Notes under the pieces: model-generated
What the model saw: only the letters and a program-made list of their open reading frames with translations
Databases searched by the model: none
Told to the model about the DNA's origin: nothing
Shown here: one piece after another, positions 14,859 through 23,301 of the stretch
Layout: each line of letters opens with the position of its first letter
Position numbering within the stretch: the first letter of the stretch is position 1
Assembly: GCA_017646885.1 (NCBI GenBank)
Contig: JAGCLR010000199.1
Location: forward strand, 1-40,830
Reading direction: 5' to 3'
DNA length: 40,830 nt
Origin: Methanobrevibacter sp.
GTDB lineage: Archaea > Methanobacteriota > Methanobacteria > Methanobacteriales > Methanobacteriaceae
Position numbers and translations under genes: made by a program

Positions 14859-15191
14859 ATGATAATAAAATTTAAACAGACTTATATGGATAACAAAACT
14901 GGTTCTAACTGCTTTGTGTCAGAACAAATCCAAGGAACTGTATCTTCAGTTGTTTATCAAGAAAAAGTCTATGAAGTAGCTGATGTAACAAATGAAGATA
15001 TAATCTTTGATTTGTCCGGCAGACAGTATTTCCTAACTAAAATTTCTAATGTAAAACTCATTATGAAAGATAGTGATGGAAAATTAAAAGAATTTGAAAT
15101 TGGAAAAAACGAAATTTCCCACAGATGGGAAATGAATGGTTCAACTTACGAAAACCTAAAGGAATTATATTATGACCTTTCACTTGACTAA
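14859..15191 (+). CDS. Hypothetical protein, 110 aa
   Basis: Strand-rich soluble protein with no recognised family. GGAGAAAAA precedes the ATG. Its leader contains the TAGCAGT/ACTGCTA inverted repeat. It stands alone between hairpins at 14730 and 15219, suggesting a separate short transcript. Confidence 0.75.
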   Translation: MIIKFKQTYMDNKTGSNCFVSEQIQGTVSSVVYQEKVYEVADVTNEDIIFDLSGRQYFLTKISNVKLIMKDSDGKLKEFEIGKNEISHRWEMNGSTYENLKELYYDLSLD

Positions 15192-15218
15192 TGGCGGTTT
15201 AAAATAAATGTTTAATGT

Positions 15219-15250
15219 ATAGGGGACACTGTTCGTGTTTCCTATTTTTT
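15219..15250 (+). terminator. Rho-independent terminator
   Basis: ATAGGGGACAC (15219-15229) pairs with GTGTTTCCTAT (15235-15245), 11 bp with two G-U pairs and a TGTTC loop, followed by six T. The ribosome binding site AAGGAG of the kinase starts immediately after the T-run, so the hairpin also forms the kinase leader and could attenuate it. Confidence 0.75.
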
Positions 15251-15267
15251 AAGGAGAAAGCACAGTT

Positions 15268-15696
15268 ATGACAAAGTTAATTATCGTTCGCGGTGCGATG
15301 GGTTCGGGCAAATCTACCTTCGCAAACAAACTCACTAACAAGCTCATCAAGTTTGGTTATAAACCAACTGATATCTGTCATTTTGAGGCAGACCAGTTCT
15401 TTATGGACGAAAACGGAAATTACAATTTCGTTCCAACCAAGTTGTGGCTTGCACACAAACAGTGCTTAGAAAAAACAAAGAAATGTTTGTTGCGTGATAA
15501 GATTGTGATTGTGGCTAATACCTTCGCAACCAAGAAGGAAATGAAACCTTATATGGATTTTGCCGAAGAAAATGACATCCCAGTTGAAGTATATCGTTGT
15601 ACTGGTGAATACCAGAATGTTCACGGTGTTCCTGATGATGTTGTAGTCGCAAAACGCAAACAGATGGAGGACGTGCTCAATGAGGAATTTGTTTAA
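15268..15696 (+). CDS. P-loop polynucleotide-kinase-like protein, 142 aa
   Basis: Walker A at residues 9-17 (GAMGSGKST) after a strand LIIVR, then HFEADQFF, a mobile-lid-like region and an Arg-rich C-terminus: the layout of AAA_33/zeta-toxin/T4 Pnk-type kinases. At 142 residues it holds only the kinase domain; T4 Pnk has an additional phosphatase domain, absent here. It is likely to phosphorylate a 5'-OH of RNA or DNA or a nucleotide, and its nearness to the Rnl1-type ligase supports RNA repair. AAGGAGAAAGCACAGTT precedes the ATG. Confidence 0.8.
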   Translation: MTKLIIVRGAMGSGKSTFANKLTNKLIKFGYKPTDICHFEADQFFMDENGNYNFVPTKLWLAHKQCLEKTKKCLLRDKIVIVANTFATKKEMKPYMDFAEENDIPVEVYRCTGEYQNVHGVPDDVVVAKRKQMEDVLNEEFV

Positions 15697-15937
15697 AATT
15701 CTGTTGCTAGGGATTTCCCTAGCTGTTTCTGCAAGTGCAGTAGAAAGGTCAAACACTTTTTTCTTGCTGCCCTCGTCAATTCAGCAACAAATTATTATAT
15801 TTGAGAATAAGAAGCCAATAAAACCGCGAATGTTCTATATCACCCCAGATGTGTATGGAATTTTTCACGAATACTTCTATGACACTAAAACTGAAAAATG
15901 TTGGTGGAATAAATACAAACTAACAATTCATTTTTAA
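15680..15937 (+). CDS. Secreted small protein with signal peptide, 85 aa
   Basis: A Sec signal (RNLFKILLLGISLAVSASA, cleavage likely after A-S-A) leads into a 65-residue mature part with aromatic residues and one Cys. The start lies within the kinase gene, with GGAGG upstream. Function unknown; exported small proteins also occur at 2011 and 30366. Confidence 0.75.
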   Translation: MRNLFKILLLGISLAVSASAVERSNTFFLLPSSIQQQIIIFENKKPIKPRMFYITPDVYGIFHEYFYDTKTEKCWWNKYKLTIHF

Positions 15938-15946
15938 GTTGGAAGT

Positions 15947-16096
15947 ATGAACCAATACGAATACCAGTACGAATTAAGAAAATTATTACAGTTCCTATAT
16001 GATGCTATGATTAAAAAGGACGAGCAGCGTATTAAAGAACTTAAAGATAAAATTGAATTTCTATACAGAACACAAGGATTGAATAATGAAAATTGA
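15947..16096 (+). CDS. Small charged helical protein, 49 aa
   Basis: Starts MNQYEYQYELRKLL and is a single Lys/Glu/Tyr helix, coiled-coil-like. TTGGAAGT precedes the ATG. The last codons contain the AAGGA and ATG of thyX, so it is translationally coupled with that gene. Function unknown. Confidence 0.6.
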   Translation: MNQYEYQYELRKLLQFLYDAMIKKDEQRIKELKDKIEFLYRTQGLNNEN

Positions 16097-16794
16097 GTTA
16101 TTAGACGGAACAACTGAAAACCCATTACAGAAAATGCGGATTTAATGCCGGAGTGTGCTGGGGAGCACCTCTTGACGATAAAGAAAAGAACATTAAGAGA
16201 GCCATATCCTGTATAAAAGCAGGGCACGGCAGAGTTATGGAATACGTTGACGTAGAACTGGTCATAAGCGACGTCTCTGCTCGTTGTTTGCGTGAACTAT
16301 ACACACATATTGGCGGCGCCCCTACACGTCTCCAAGCGTCCACTAGATACATATCTGAGCAAAGTGGATTTGATTACTATACTCCACCAAAGATTGAAAA
16401 CAATATGGGTTGTAAACAAATGTTTACAGAAGGTATGGGAACGATTCAAAAAGTTTACAATGGTCTCCTTGAAGAAGGAATGACAAAAGAAGACGCAGCT
16501 AATGTTTTGCCACTTGGTATGATGTCTAAAATGGTTTGGAAAGTAAATTTGCGAACCCTAATTAACTTTATGAATCGTAGATTGTGTATGAGAGCACTTC
16601 GTGAAATTCGTGATTTGTCAGTTGAAATCAAGGACAGACTTGCGGAAAAGAACGAAGAATGGGCTTGGATTGCAGAGAATTTGTTTGTACCAACTTGCGA
16701 ACAGTACAAATACAGAAACCCAAATCTCGTATTTTGTCCTGAACAACAATGCTGTGGCAAACATAAGAAAATTGAAGACTTAGAAATTGGATAA
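16086..16794 (+). CDS. thyX: Flavin-dependent thymidylate synthase ThyX, read through a +1 frameshift
   Basis: ThyX makes dTMP from dUMP using FAD and methylenetetrahydrofolate. The +1-frame part has HGRVMEY, RELYTHIGGAPTRLQASTRYI-type sequence around the flavin/dUMP site, and LPLGMMSKMVWKVNLRTLINF. The ATG at 16086 gives 17 residues ending LQKM, then the zero frame reads CGG ATT TAA. Skipping the C at 16137 gives GGA (Gly18) and continues FNAGVCWGAP, restoring a normal N-terminus; total 235 aa. A mutation or sequence error is possible, but the same C-before-Gly event in three other genes argues for recoding. ATG within the downstream frame (16153) would delete the N-terminal strand. Confidence 0.9.
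16134..16145 (+). other. Putative +1 frameshift site in thyX (ATG CGG ATT TAA)
   Basis: Zero frame: Met codon, CGG at 16137-16139, then ATT and stop TAA at 16143-16145. Homology resumes if one C is skipped so that GGA is read as Gly. The stop two codons beyond CGG means that failure to shift yields an 18-19-residue peptide. Confidence 0.8.
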
Positions 16795-16799
16795 ACTAA

Positions 16800-17186
16800 A
16801 TGCTTGGGAACAAATTAACTAAACAAAAAGTCTGCAAATACATTAGACAATGCGGACTTTTCAAAGAAACTTACGAAGATGGATGGTTTTTCACAGATCC
16901 AAATTGGATGAAAGATGGTGATGAATACCGTGATACTATCTTTCGTGTTAAAACTAAGTATTTAACTGTTCCACTTAATTATACATTATGTGATGATGGA
17001 TGTATAGACGTAGACTGGGATTGTAAAAACAACATAACCTATAATGCCCTTCCTGAAGAAGCTTTATACAAACTTTTGGACTATTACATTGACGAATATA
17101 AAAAGTTAATTGAACCTTCAAAGTTAAAATATAAAGCATTCTTGGAAAAACAGAAACTTGAAAAGATTGAAAAAGATTTTAAATGA
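16800..17186 (+). CDS. Small DF-tail family protein, 128 aa
   Basis: N-terminal YIRQCGLFKETYEDGWFFTDPNW matches the pattern of the proteins at 9780 and 10100 (GL, then a GxWFY-type motif and an NW/DDW). Ends KLEKIEKDFK. Unknown function. It follows thyX by five bases and overlaps the next gene (AAATGA). Confidence 0.8.
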   Translation: MLGNKLTKQKVCKYIRQCGLFKETYEDGWFFTDPNWMKDGDEYRDTIFRVKTKYLTVPLNYTLCDDGCIDVDWDCKNNITYNALPEEALYKLLDYYIDEYKKLIEPSKLKYKAFLEKQKLEKIEKDFK

Positions 17187-17695
17187 ACTTCTCATTAAAC
17201 TATAAAGGAACCACAACTAACACAAAAGGAATATGCGTTATGAGTATGGATAAATGCTATCAGTTTAGTTTACTTGATGGGATTGACAGAGAATTTGAAC
17301 AAGATAAAAAATCTGTAAATGCTTATTTGAGTAAACATCCAAAGCTGGAAAAGAGAAAAGGCAAACCAGGTTGCTACTTCTTGAAGGGCTACGATTTTAT
17401 TGAGAGCGAAGCAATTAAACTAGGTGCAACTGCTTGTTATTTTGGTGATATTTATTGGACTTATGACCTAAAACAGTTTACAAAGAACTACAAAGAAAAA
17501 AGGGTTCACTTCCAAAATTCCAGTTGGAAAGGTTCCGGTGCTAGCAGAATGTTTTATACATATCTCTATCCTGAAATAATTGACGCTTTGATTGACAGAA
17601 TGTGTAAGAACGCAGATGCTATCAAAGAAATTGCTCAATACCCAAACAAATATAGAGAAAAAGTTAAACTTGATAAAATGCAAGAGGATTTCTAA
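17183..17695 (+). CDS. DF-tail protein, 170 aa
   Basis: Longest in this small group. Basic, with KHPKLEKRKGKPGCYFLKGYDF and a Ser/Gly loop (SSWKGSGASR); the C-terminal helix ends KLDKMQEDF. No family recognised. TAATG overlap with the next gene, whose AAGAGGA binding site lies in the tail codons. Confidence 0.8.
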   Translation: MNFSLNYKGTTTNTKGICVMSMDKCYQFSLLDGIDREFEQDKKSVNAYLSKHPKLEKRKGKPGCYFLKGYDFIESEAIKLGATACYFGDIYWTYDLKQFTKNYKEKRVHFQNSSWKGSGASRMFYTYLYPEIIDALIDRMCKNADAIKEIAQYPNKYREKVKLDKMQEDF

Positions 17696-17931
17696 TGACA
17701 CATAAAGAAAAGAAAGAATGGTTGAGTAAGCTGGACGATGTGATTTCTGCATTGGACGAAGCTCGTAGTGAAGTAGAAGATTTCAGTGACTTGGTAGATG
17801 AACACATTGAAGAAAATCCTGACTTGAAGGAATGGAAGAACATTGTATTGGAACATTTGCCAGAGAATTGTTCACTCAAGTTTAGATTGGACGTAGAAGA
17901 AATGCTAGAGAAGTTCAAAGGAGTCTACTAA
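17695..17931 (+). CDS. Acidic helical protein, 78 aa
   Basis: Very acidic, helical, coiled-coil-like (WLSKLDDVISALDEARSEVEDF). No DF terminus. Acidic mimicry of DNA is a possible role but nothing in the sequence proves it. It overlaps both neighbours by one base. Confidence 0.75.
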   Translation: MTHKEKKEWLSKLDDVISALDEARSEVEDFSDLVDEHIEENPDLKEWKNIVLEHLPENCSLKFRLDVEEMLEKFKGVY

Positions 17932-18155
17932 TGGATGAAATTTTGAACAAACTAGATTCTACTGGTTGCGAAGTAAACATCCGAAACTGTGGTGGTGTTT
18001 ATGACACGATTATCAGAGTTAAGTATGGATTTGACGCACACGATTTAGGTTGGGTTTATTTGAAGGATGGAAAGATACTTCTAATTCATATAAAAGATGA
18101 TAATTTCCCAGACATAGATTCGTTTGTCAGCAAATTGAAGGAACTAAAAAAATAA
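17931..18155 (+). CDS. Hypothetical protein, 74 aa
   Basis: Small alpha/beta protein with VNIRNCGGVYDTIIRV and a C-terminal Lys-rich helix. GGAGTCTACTA upstream and TAATG overlap. Its stop is followed directly by the terminator at 18161. Unknown function. Confidence 0.75.
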   Translation: MDEILNKLDSTGCEVNIRNCGGVYDTIIRVKYGFDAHDLGWVYLKDGKILLIHIKDDNFPDIDSFVSKLKELKK

Positions 18156-18160
18156 AAATT

Positions 18161-18182
18161 CCCGCCAAACGGCGGGTTTTTT
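18161..18182 (+). terminator. Rho-independent terminator before DNA polymerase
   Basis: CCCGCC (18161-18166) and GGCGGG (18171-18176) flank an AAAC loop, followed by six T. Directly behind is GCTATATT, a -10-like box at 18185-18190, so the terminator/promoter overlap seen at 8605 is repeated in form, but the -35 position lacks TTGACA. Confidence 0.85.
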
Positions 18183-18240
18183 GCTATATTGCGATTATAC
18201 ATAAAACACATTTGATTTTTGATAAGTTAAAAGAGGCTAC

Positions 18241-21238
18241 ATGGAAGCATACAAACATTGTTTTTATAACAAATTCAATAAAACGATTTATTTAAGAACA
18301 ACTGCGGATGACCATTTTAGAAAAATCCCCTATAAGAAAGATTATTATGTTAAGGACCCAACTGGAAAATCTCCGATAACTGATATCCATCGGAACTCCA
18401 GTTATTAGAAAAACAAGCTTTGATAAAGATGCGATTGCTCAGTTAAAGAACGCAGGCGTTGTAGTCTGCGAAAGTGACTTGAAAGAAGAAGTCAAATTCC
18501 TTCACGATAATTATGACAAAGAAAAACTAGAAGTTGATTTGTCAAAATGGAACATCTGTATTTTTGACATTGAAGTTGCGGTCAGTGGTAAATTTAACGA
18601 TGACCACAAACTAAAAGTTGAACTTGATGGAAAAGAATACGAAATTACTTGTGGACAAATTAACGAACAATTTAGAAAGAAAAATCCACAGGTCTTTGAC
18701 GAAGAAATGGGCAAATGGGTACCGTTTAGTGATTCGTGCTATGTAAGCATTGAAGGTTTCCCATACGCAGAGAAGGCCGAAGTTCCAATTAACTTGATTA
18801 CCTGTTATTCAACCAAAACCAAGCAAACATATACTTGGGGTTTAGGTGAGTATACTGGTACTGATAAGACAGTTACAAATTATCGTGCTTTCAAGACTGA
18901 AATTGGAATGTTGAAAGACTGGCTCAGATGGTTTCACGAACAGTGCTTTGATATGTGGACTGGTTGGAACTCTGAATTGTTTGACGTTCCTTATATCATT
19001 AACAGAATTAGAAAGTTAAGAGAAATCCACGGCATTAAAGGTCCTATTGAAAATGCTTTGTCTGATGTCGGACAGGACCCAATTTTCAAAGAAATCATTG
19101 ACAGATTCTCTAATTCCAAGATGGGCATTACATACAACATTCCTGGATTGCTCCATCACGATTATATGAATTTGTACAAAAAGTTCGCCAAGCATGACCC
19201 ACTCCCAACATATTCATTGAATTATGTTACTATGAAAGATTTGGGCGAAGGAAAGCTTGACTATGAAGGCTCTATTCTTGACACTTACAAACACGATTGG
19301 AATACCTTCGTTGAATATAACATAAAAGACGTATTGTTGATTGTCAAATTGGAAGCCAAGTGCTTGTTGTTTAATTTGATTGTAGAGTATTGCTATGATT
19401 GCGTTTCTACGATTGACAATGTTATGATGACCGTCCCTACTACTGAAGGTTACATTATCAAGTATCTCCATAACAACAATATGGTGATGAACGATAGACC
19501 AGAAGAATTGAAAGACTGGTGGCGAGATGAAGGTTGTTATGTTGTTAAAGATAAATTTGGCAAGGACTACTATCAAAACACTGAATGGGAACTTCCAGAG
19601 TTTGAAGAATACTTATTGAAAAAAGAGTACGACCAAACTAAAATAATTACTCCACAGATGGAAAAGAGAATTGACGAATTGTGGAAGCCAAAGAAGATTG
19701 AAGGCATAATGCGTACTTCTATGGAACAGTTCGGAATGGCATACAATGACTATGTTCAGGACCCTCACCCATTTAAGGCGTTCGGTGTTAAAGCTGGCTA
19801 TTGCTATGATTTCCCAGGACGATACGATAACTGTATGAGCTTTGACATTACCTCGTCCTATCCTCACCACATTATGCAGTTCAACATTTCACCTGAAACA
19901 TTGGTAATTCACCCAACAAAGGAACAAATTGCAAGTGGTGAAGTAATTTTGACTGATGTTAATGAAGTCGGATTTAGACGAACAGACAATGCTATTCTTC
20001 CAACCATTATTAAGATGGTTTTCAATGAAAGAAAACACTATAAGGATTTGAAGAAAGAAGCACACAAAGCTGGAAACAAAGATTTAGAGAATTTGTATGA
20101 TGCCAGACAACAAGTTAAGAAGATTACGATTAACGCTATGTATGGTGTATGCTTGACTAAATCATTCCATTTGTATAGTATTGACTGCGCCAGAGCCATT
20201 ACAAGATGTGCCCGTGTAACCCTTAGAGATTGGTTGTCAAAATCCATTAACGATTATTACCCAACAAAGGCATTTATCGGTGAATTGGAAAATGAATTTG
20301 GTATTCAGTTCAAGGACAAGACTCCATTAGTTTGTAAGAACCGTGATGTTATGGCTGTCCACAATGATACTGACTCTGTATATCTTTGCTATGACGAAGC
20401 TATTAAGAGATTGAAGGCCGAAGGAATTAACCCAAAGACTGAAGATGAATGGCGAGAAGAATATGCTCACATTGAGAACATTCTACAAACATTCTTCAAC
20501 AAGGTTCTTGAAATTCGTGCCAAGAAGTCAAACACTACAAACAAAATAAAATTCAACCGCGAAAACATTTTCAGTAATATGTTCTGTTTCGCAAAGAAAC
20601 TTTATATTGGTTCAGTTATTGACTCCGAAGGCGATAAATACCCATTTGACAAACCAAAACACAAGATTATGGGTGTGCCAGTTAAGCGCGGTGACTCTCC
20701 TGATTTCTGTAAAGAAGCAGATGAAAAACTTTGTTTTGACATTTGTGCTGGTCAGGGTAAAGAAGAATCATTAGCATTTATTCGTGAAGCATATAAGAAG
20801 TTCAAGGAACAACCATTGATGGATTTGTGCGGTCACAAGTCTATTAAAGAATATACAAAGTATGTTCCTGAACCAATAGAACACTATGTTGAAAATGGCT
20901 TTGACTATTCTAAAGCAGGTGGTATTTTCCAGAGTAAGGTAGCATTGGCTTACAACTATATGCTTGCTCGTTACAAATTAAGATACCAGCCGATTGTCAA
21001 TGGTTCTAAGTTCAATTATTTGTTTGTAAAACCAAACAACAGAAACAACATAAGAGCCATCGCATTTATTGGTAACTGGCCAGCTGAATTTAACGAACAC
21101 TTTGAAATTGACTACGAAGAAATGTTTAGAAAAGCATTTATGCCTGTCATTGAAAGTATGTTCATTATTAAAGGTTGGATAAAGGAAAAAGAAAAAATTG
21201 AAATTGAAAGTTCAGGTTTAGATGATTTCTTTGTATAA
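18241..21238 (+). CDS. 43: Family B DNA polymerase (T4 gp43-like), read through a +1 frameshift, 998 aa
   Basis: Replicative polymerase with proofreading. Exonuclease motifs: D109-I-E111, LFD248, YNIKD363. Polymerase motifs: FD535ITSSYP (A), K627xxxNAMYG (B), ND709TD711S (C). The ATG at 18241 follows AAAGAGGCTAC. The zero frame stops at 18406 after 55 codons; omitting the C at 18391 joins ITDIH to GTPVIRK and the long frame. This puts Exo I at D109 (D112 in T4) and recreates the DIYG-like element of the gp43 N-domain, so both halves belong to one gene. An internal start would remove the N-domain and come close to Exo I. The C-terminus GLDDFFV resembles the clamp-binding end of T4 gp43. Confidence 0.93.
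18388..18408 (+). other. Putative +1 frameshift site in DNA polymerase (CAT CGG AAC)
   Basis: CGG at 18391-18393 in the zero frame is followed by AAC TCC AGT TAT and TAG at 18406-18408. Skipping C18391 reads GGA ACT CCA in the +1 frame, giving Gly51 and the rest of the polymerase. Confidence 0.8.
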
Positions 21239-21920
21239 TACAGATGCGATTGAATGGCTAAAAACTTTGGATAATGATAGTGTGGATTTGATTGTATCAG
21301 ATCCGCCCTATCGTGTTCAACAGCACGGCTCTTCAGGATTGAGTGGAATTTTCAAAACCAAAACTGGCGCTGAAAAAGAGTTGAACAGTAAATTATTCCA
21401 ACATAATGAAGTAGAAGTCACTGATTATGCCAGTGAGTTGTTTCGTATTCTCAAACCAGACAACCACTGCTATATTATGACAAATGATTTCAACCTTAGA
21501 AATTTCTTGAATGTATTTACTGATGTTGGTTTTCATTTCACGAAACTTATAATTTGGGATAAGCAGAATAAAATTGCGAACCCTTATTATATGCAACAAG
21601 TTGAATACATTTTGTTTATGTCTAAGGGTCGCACCAAACAAATTAACAACTGCGGCACAAGTAATTTGTTATCCATCAGTAATATGGAAAACAAGAACAA
21701 TGACCATCCAACCGAAAAGCCAGTAGAACTTATGGAGATTCTTATAAAGAACAGTTCCAAAGAAGGTGATTTGGTTATGGACCCGTTTGTCGGCGTTGGT
21801 GCGACAGCATTAGCTTGTCAAAATCTAAACAGAAACTTCATTGGTTGTGAGATTGACAAAAAGTATTACGATACTGCTATGGAAAGATTGAATAGCGGCT
21901 TAAATGATTTCTTTGAATAA
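21222..21920 (+). CDS. DNA methyltransferase, DPPY type, 232 aa
   Basis: Amino-methyltransferase of the beta-type order: SAM-dependent catalytic motif IV D27-P-P-Y30 comes first, and the SAM-binding motif D187-PFVGVGAT comes near the C-terminus, preceded by HPTEKPVELME. It methylates adenine N6 or cytosine N4; the recognition sequence is unknown and no cognate nuclease is adjacent. It overlaps the polymerase end by 17 bases and its own C-terminus GLNDFFE copies the polymerase ending GLDDFFV, suggesting that both dock on the same clamp. Confidence 0.9.
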   Translation: MISLYNTDAIEWLKTLDNDSVDLIVSDPPYRVQQHGSSGLSGIFKTKTGAEKELNSKLFQHNEVEVTDYASELFRILKPDNHCYIMTNDFNLRNFLNVFTDVGFHFTKLIIWDKQNKIANPYYMQQVEYILFMSKGRTKQINNCGTSNLLSISNMENKNNDHPTEKPVELMEILIKNSSKEGDLVMDPFVGVGATALACQNLNRNFIGCEIDKKYYDTAMERLNSGLNDFFE

Positions 21921-21930
21921 GGAGACTGAT

Positions 21931-22188
21931 ATGAATGAAACCCCACTTAAAATTACAGAATACAAGAAAGAAAACAATGAAAAAAGAACAATAATACTTA
22001 TACCCACTAAGGACGGAACTAAGTGGCAATACATTAACTTGACAAAAGGCTACATTTGTCCTTGTCAGTTTGATTCCAGAGAAGAAGCATTAAAAGACTT
22101 TGTTCAGTATGCCCATAAATTCTTTAAAGTAGAATTTGAAGAAATGAAAATTGAAGTTCCAAAAAATAAAAATGTAGAAACAAATTAA
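21931..22188 (+). CDS. Hypothetical protein, 85 aa
   Basis: The ATG at 21931 follows AATAAGGAGACTGAT; an upstream in-frame ATG at 21904 lies in the methyltransferase end and is rejected. Small Lys/Glu-rich alpha/beta protein, unknown. Confidence 0.8.
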   Translation: MNETPLKITEYKKENNEKRTIILIPTKDGTKWQYINLTKGYICPCQFDSREEALKDFVQYAHKFFKVEFEEMKIEVPKNKNVETN

Positions 22189-22198
22189 AAACGATTTC

Positions 22199-22204
22199 TA
22201 TATT
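22199..22204 (+). promoter_or_regulatory. -10-like TATATT, no clear -35
   Basis: GATTTCTATATTTG fits the window-wide TTTYTATATT style. No TTGACA is found 16-19 bases upstream, so activity would need an activator or another sigma factor. Confidence 0.4.
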
Positions 22205-22228
22205 TGTAAACGAATGGGAGATAGAACA

Positions 22229-22426
22229 ATGACTGATGTTAAATACAAAATAATTAACAAAAGTTCAAAGGAAATTCCAGCAGAATTGTTGGTCGCACTT
22301 TTGGAAAACCACAACATTGATGAGGCTAATCTAATTTGCGAACAATATAATCTGAGAATTTACGAAATTGAACGAAACAAAACAGAATACATTTTTACAA
22401 TAACAAACACTAAACAGGAGTATTAA
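22229..22426 (+). CDS. Hypothetical protein, 65 aa
   Basis: Starts at ATG 22229 after GGGAGATAGAACA (an ATG at 22214 overlaps that site). Predicted alpha/beta with ELLVALLENHNIDEANLICEQY. No family recognised. Confidence 0.75.
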   Translation: MTDVKYKIINKSSKEIPAELLVALLENHNIDEANLICEQYNLRIYEIERNKTEYIFTITNTKQEY

Positions 22427-22428
22427 AA

Positions 22429-22887
22429 ATGGCAGATACAATTCGTTTCTCCAGCACAATGACAAAGATTTCTTCTAACATTAAGAAGGAAGATGTCTAT
22501 GTATGTTTCACTTTGAAGGTTGTTGAAGACACCTCCGTTAGAACTTTCCCTGGCCAGTTCCATACTATTGACTTGGGTGTATTTGATTCTATCGCAAATA
22601 ACGATGTTTTCAACAAGATAAACATTCCTGCAGAAGATTACAACCTTACATACAAGGTAAATCTTGGCGAACTAGAATTTAATGCTAAGTTGGAAAGCAT
22701 CAATGCTAGTGTTAAGCATACTAAAGAAGGTACTGCTTTCACTGAATACAATTTGAATTTCATCAAGTCATTGGATAAAGATGTTGATACCAAGCTCTCT
22801 TACTTCTTGAAGCTCAAAGAAACTGACGAAGAAGGTAAGAAACGCATTAAGTGGATTGACACCACAATGACAGAAGTTGACGAATAA
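22429..22887 (+). CDS. Hypothetical beta-rich protein, 152 aa
   Basis: Alternating hydrophobic pattern suggests beta sheets throughout; the C-terminus is acidic (DTTMTEVDE). CAGGAG lies upstream. Codon choice (CTC, TCC, ACC) is closer to that of well-expressed genes such as the gp32-like gene than to the DF-tail genes. No family recognised. It lies between the two methyltransferases and is followed by a hairpin. Confidence 0.75.
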   Translation: MADTIRFSSTMTKISSNIKKEDVYVCFTLKVVEDTSVRTFPGQFHTIDLGVFDSIANNDVFNKINIPAEDYNLTYKVNLGELEFNAKLESINASVKHTKEGTAFTEYNLNFIKSLDKDVDTKLSYFLKLKETDEEGKKRIKWIDTTMTEVDE

Positions 22888-22909
22888 TTTTACCTTGACA
22901 GTAATGCCT

Positions 22910-22938
22910 GCGGGGGGTAAAACCCCCGCTACATTTTT
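22910..22938 (+). terminator. GC-rich hairpin abutting the next start codon
   Basis: GCGGGGG (22910-22916) pairs with CCCCCGC (22923-22929) around GTAAAA; TACATTTTT follows, and the next ATG comes immediately at 22939 with no ribosome binding site. A TTGACA at 22895 has a 17-base spacer to TAAAAC, a weak promoter candidate. The hairpin can act as terminator and would restrict translation of the next gene from an upstream transcript. Confidence 0.6.
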
Positions 22939-23301
22939 ATGAGTTTAATTACAGAGATACAAGAAAGTAAGCCAACAGTAGAAGCGATTAAAGATTATTA
23001 TGACAAAGTTTCTGCTGGTATATGCCGACAATACAAGTTCTTTTATTTTCAATGCTGTGTTCCTGAAAAGAGTAAAGACAATTTTGAACTGTATGATTAT
23101 ATGACCTGGGACTATGGGTTTTTGTCAAGAGATTTGTCTTTAGACGAAAACAATATGATTGCAGTTGAAATAGCAGATTTCATACGATATACTGACAAAC
23201 AAATTCAAGACATTTTAGATGAACTTGAACAAAATGCGATTAGAGAAGCAAAGAGAATAGAAGCAGAAAATATGTTAAAGAGAATTTCAGAGGATTTTTA
23301 A
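22939..23301 (+). CDS. DF-tail protein, 120 aa
   Basis: Acidic protein with aromatic/Cys middle (YKFFYFQCCVPE), long C-terminal Glu/Asp helix ending MLKRISEDF. No Shine-Dalgarno is present between the hairpin and the ATG. AGAGGATTTTTA of the tail serves the methyltransferase that follows. Unknown function. Confidence 0.75.
   Translation: MSLITEIQESKPTVEAIKDYYDKVSAGICRQYKFFYFQCCVPEKSKDNFELYDYMTWDYGFLSRDLSLDENNMIAVEIADFIRYTDKQIQDILDELEQNAIREAKRIEAENMLKRISEDF

Noticed and set aside
16153..16794. ThyX starting at ATG 16153
   Set aside because: This ATG is not preceded by a ribosome binding site and removes the first strand, while ATG 16086 has AAGGA and encodes a proper ThyX N-terminus in the other frame.
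18479..21238. DNA polymerase starting at an internal start near 18479
   Set aside because: It would begin about 30 residues before Exo I, lacks a suitable Shine-Dalgarno, and ignores the conserved N-domain encoded from 18241.
22895..22923. TTGACA-N17-TAAAAC as a firm promoter
   Set aside because: The -35 is perfect but the -10 is poor and buried in a GC hairpin; mentioned only as a candidate.
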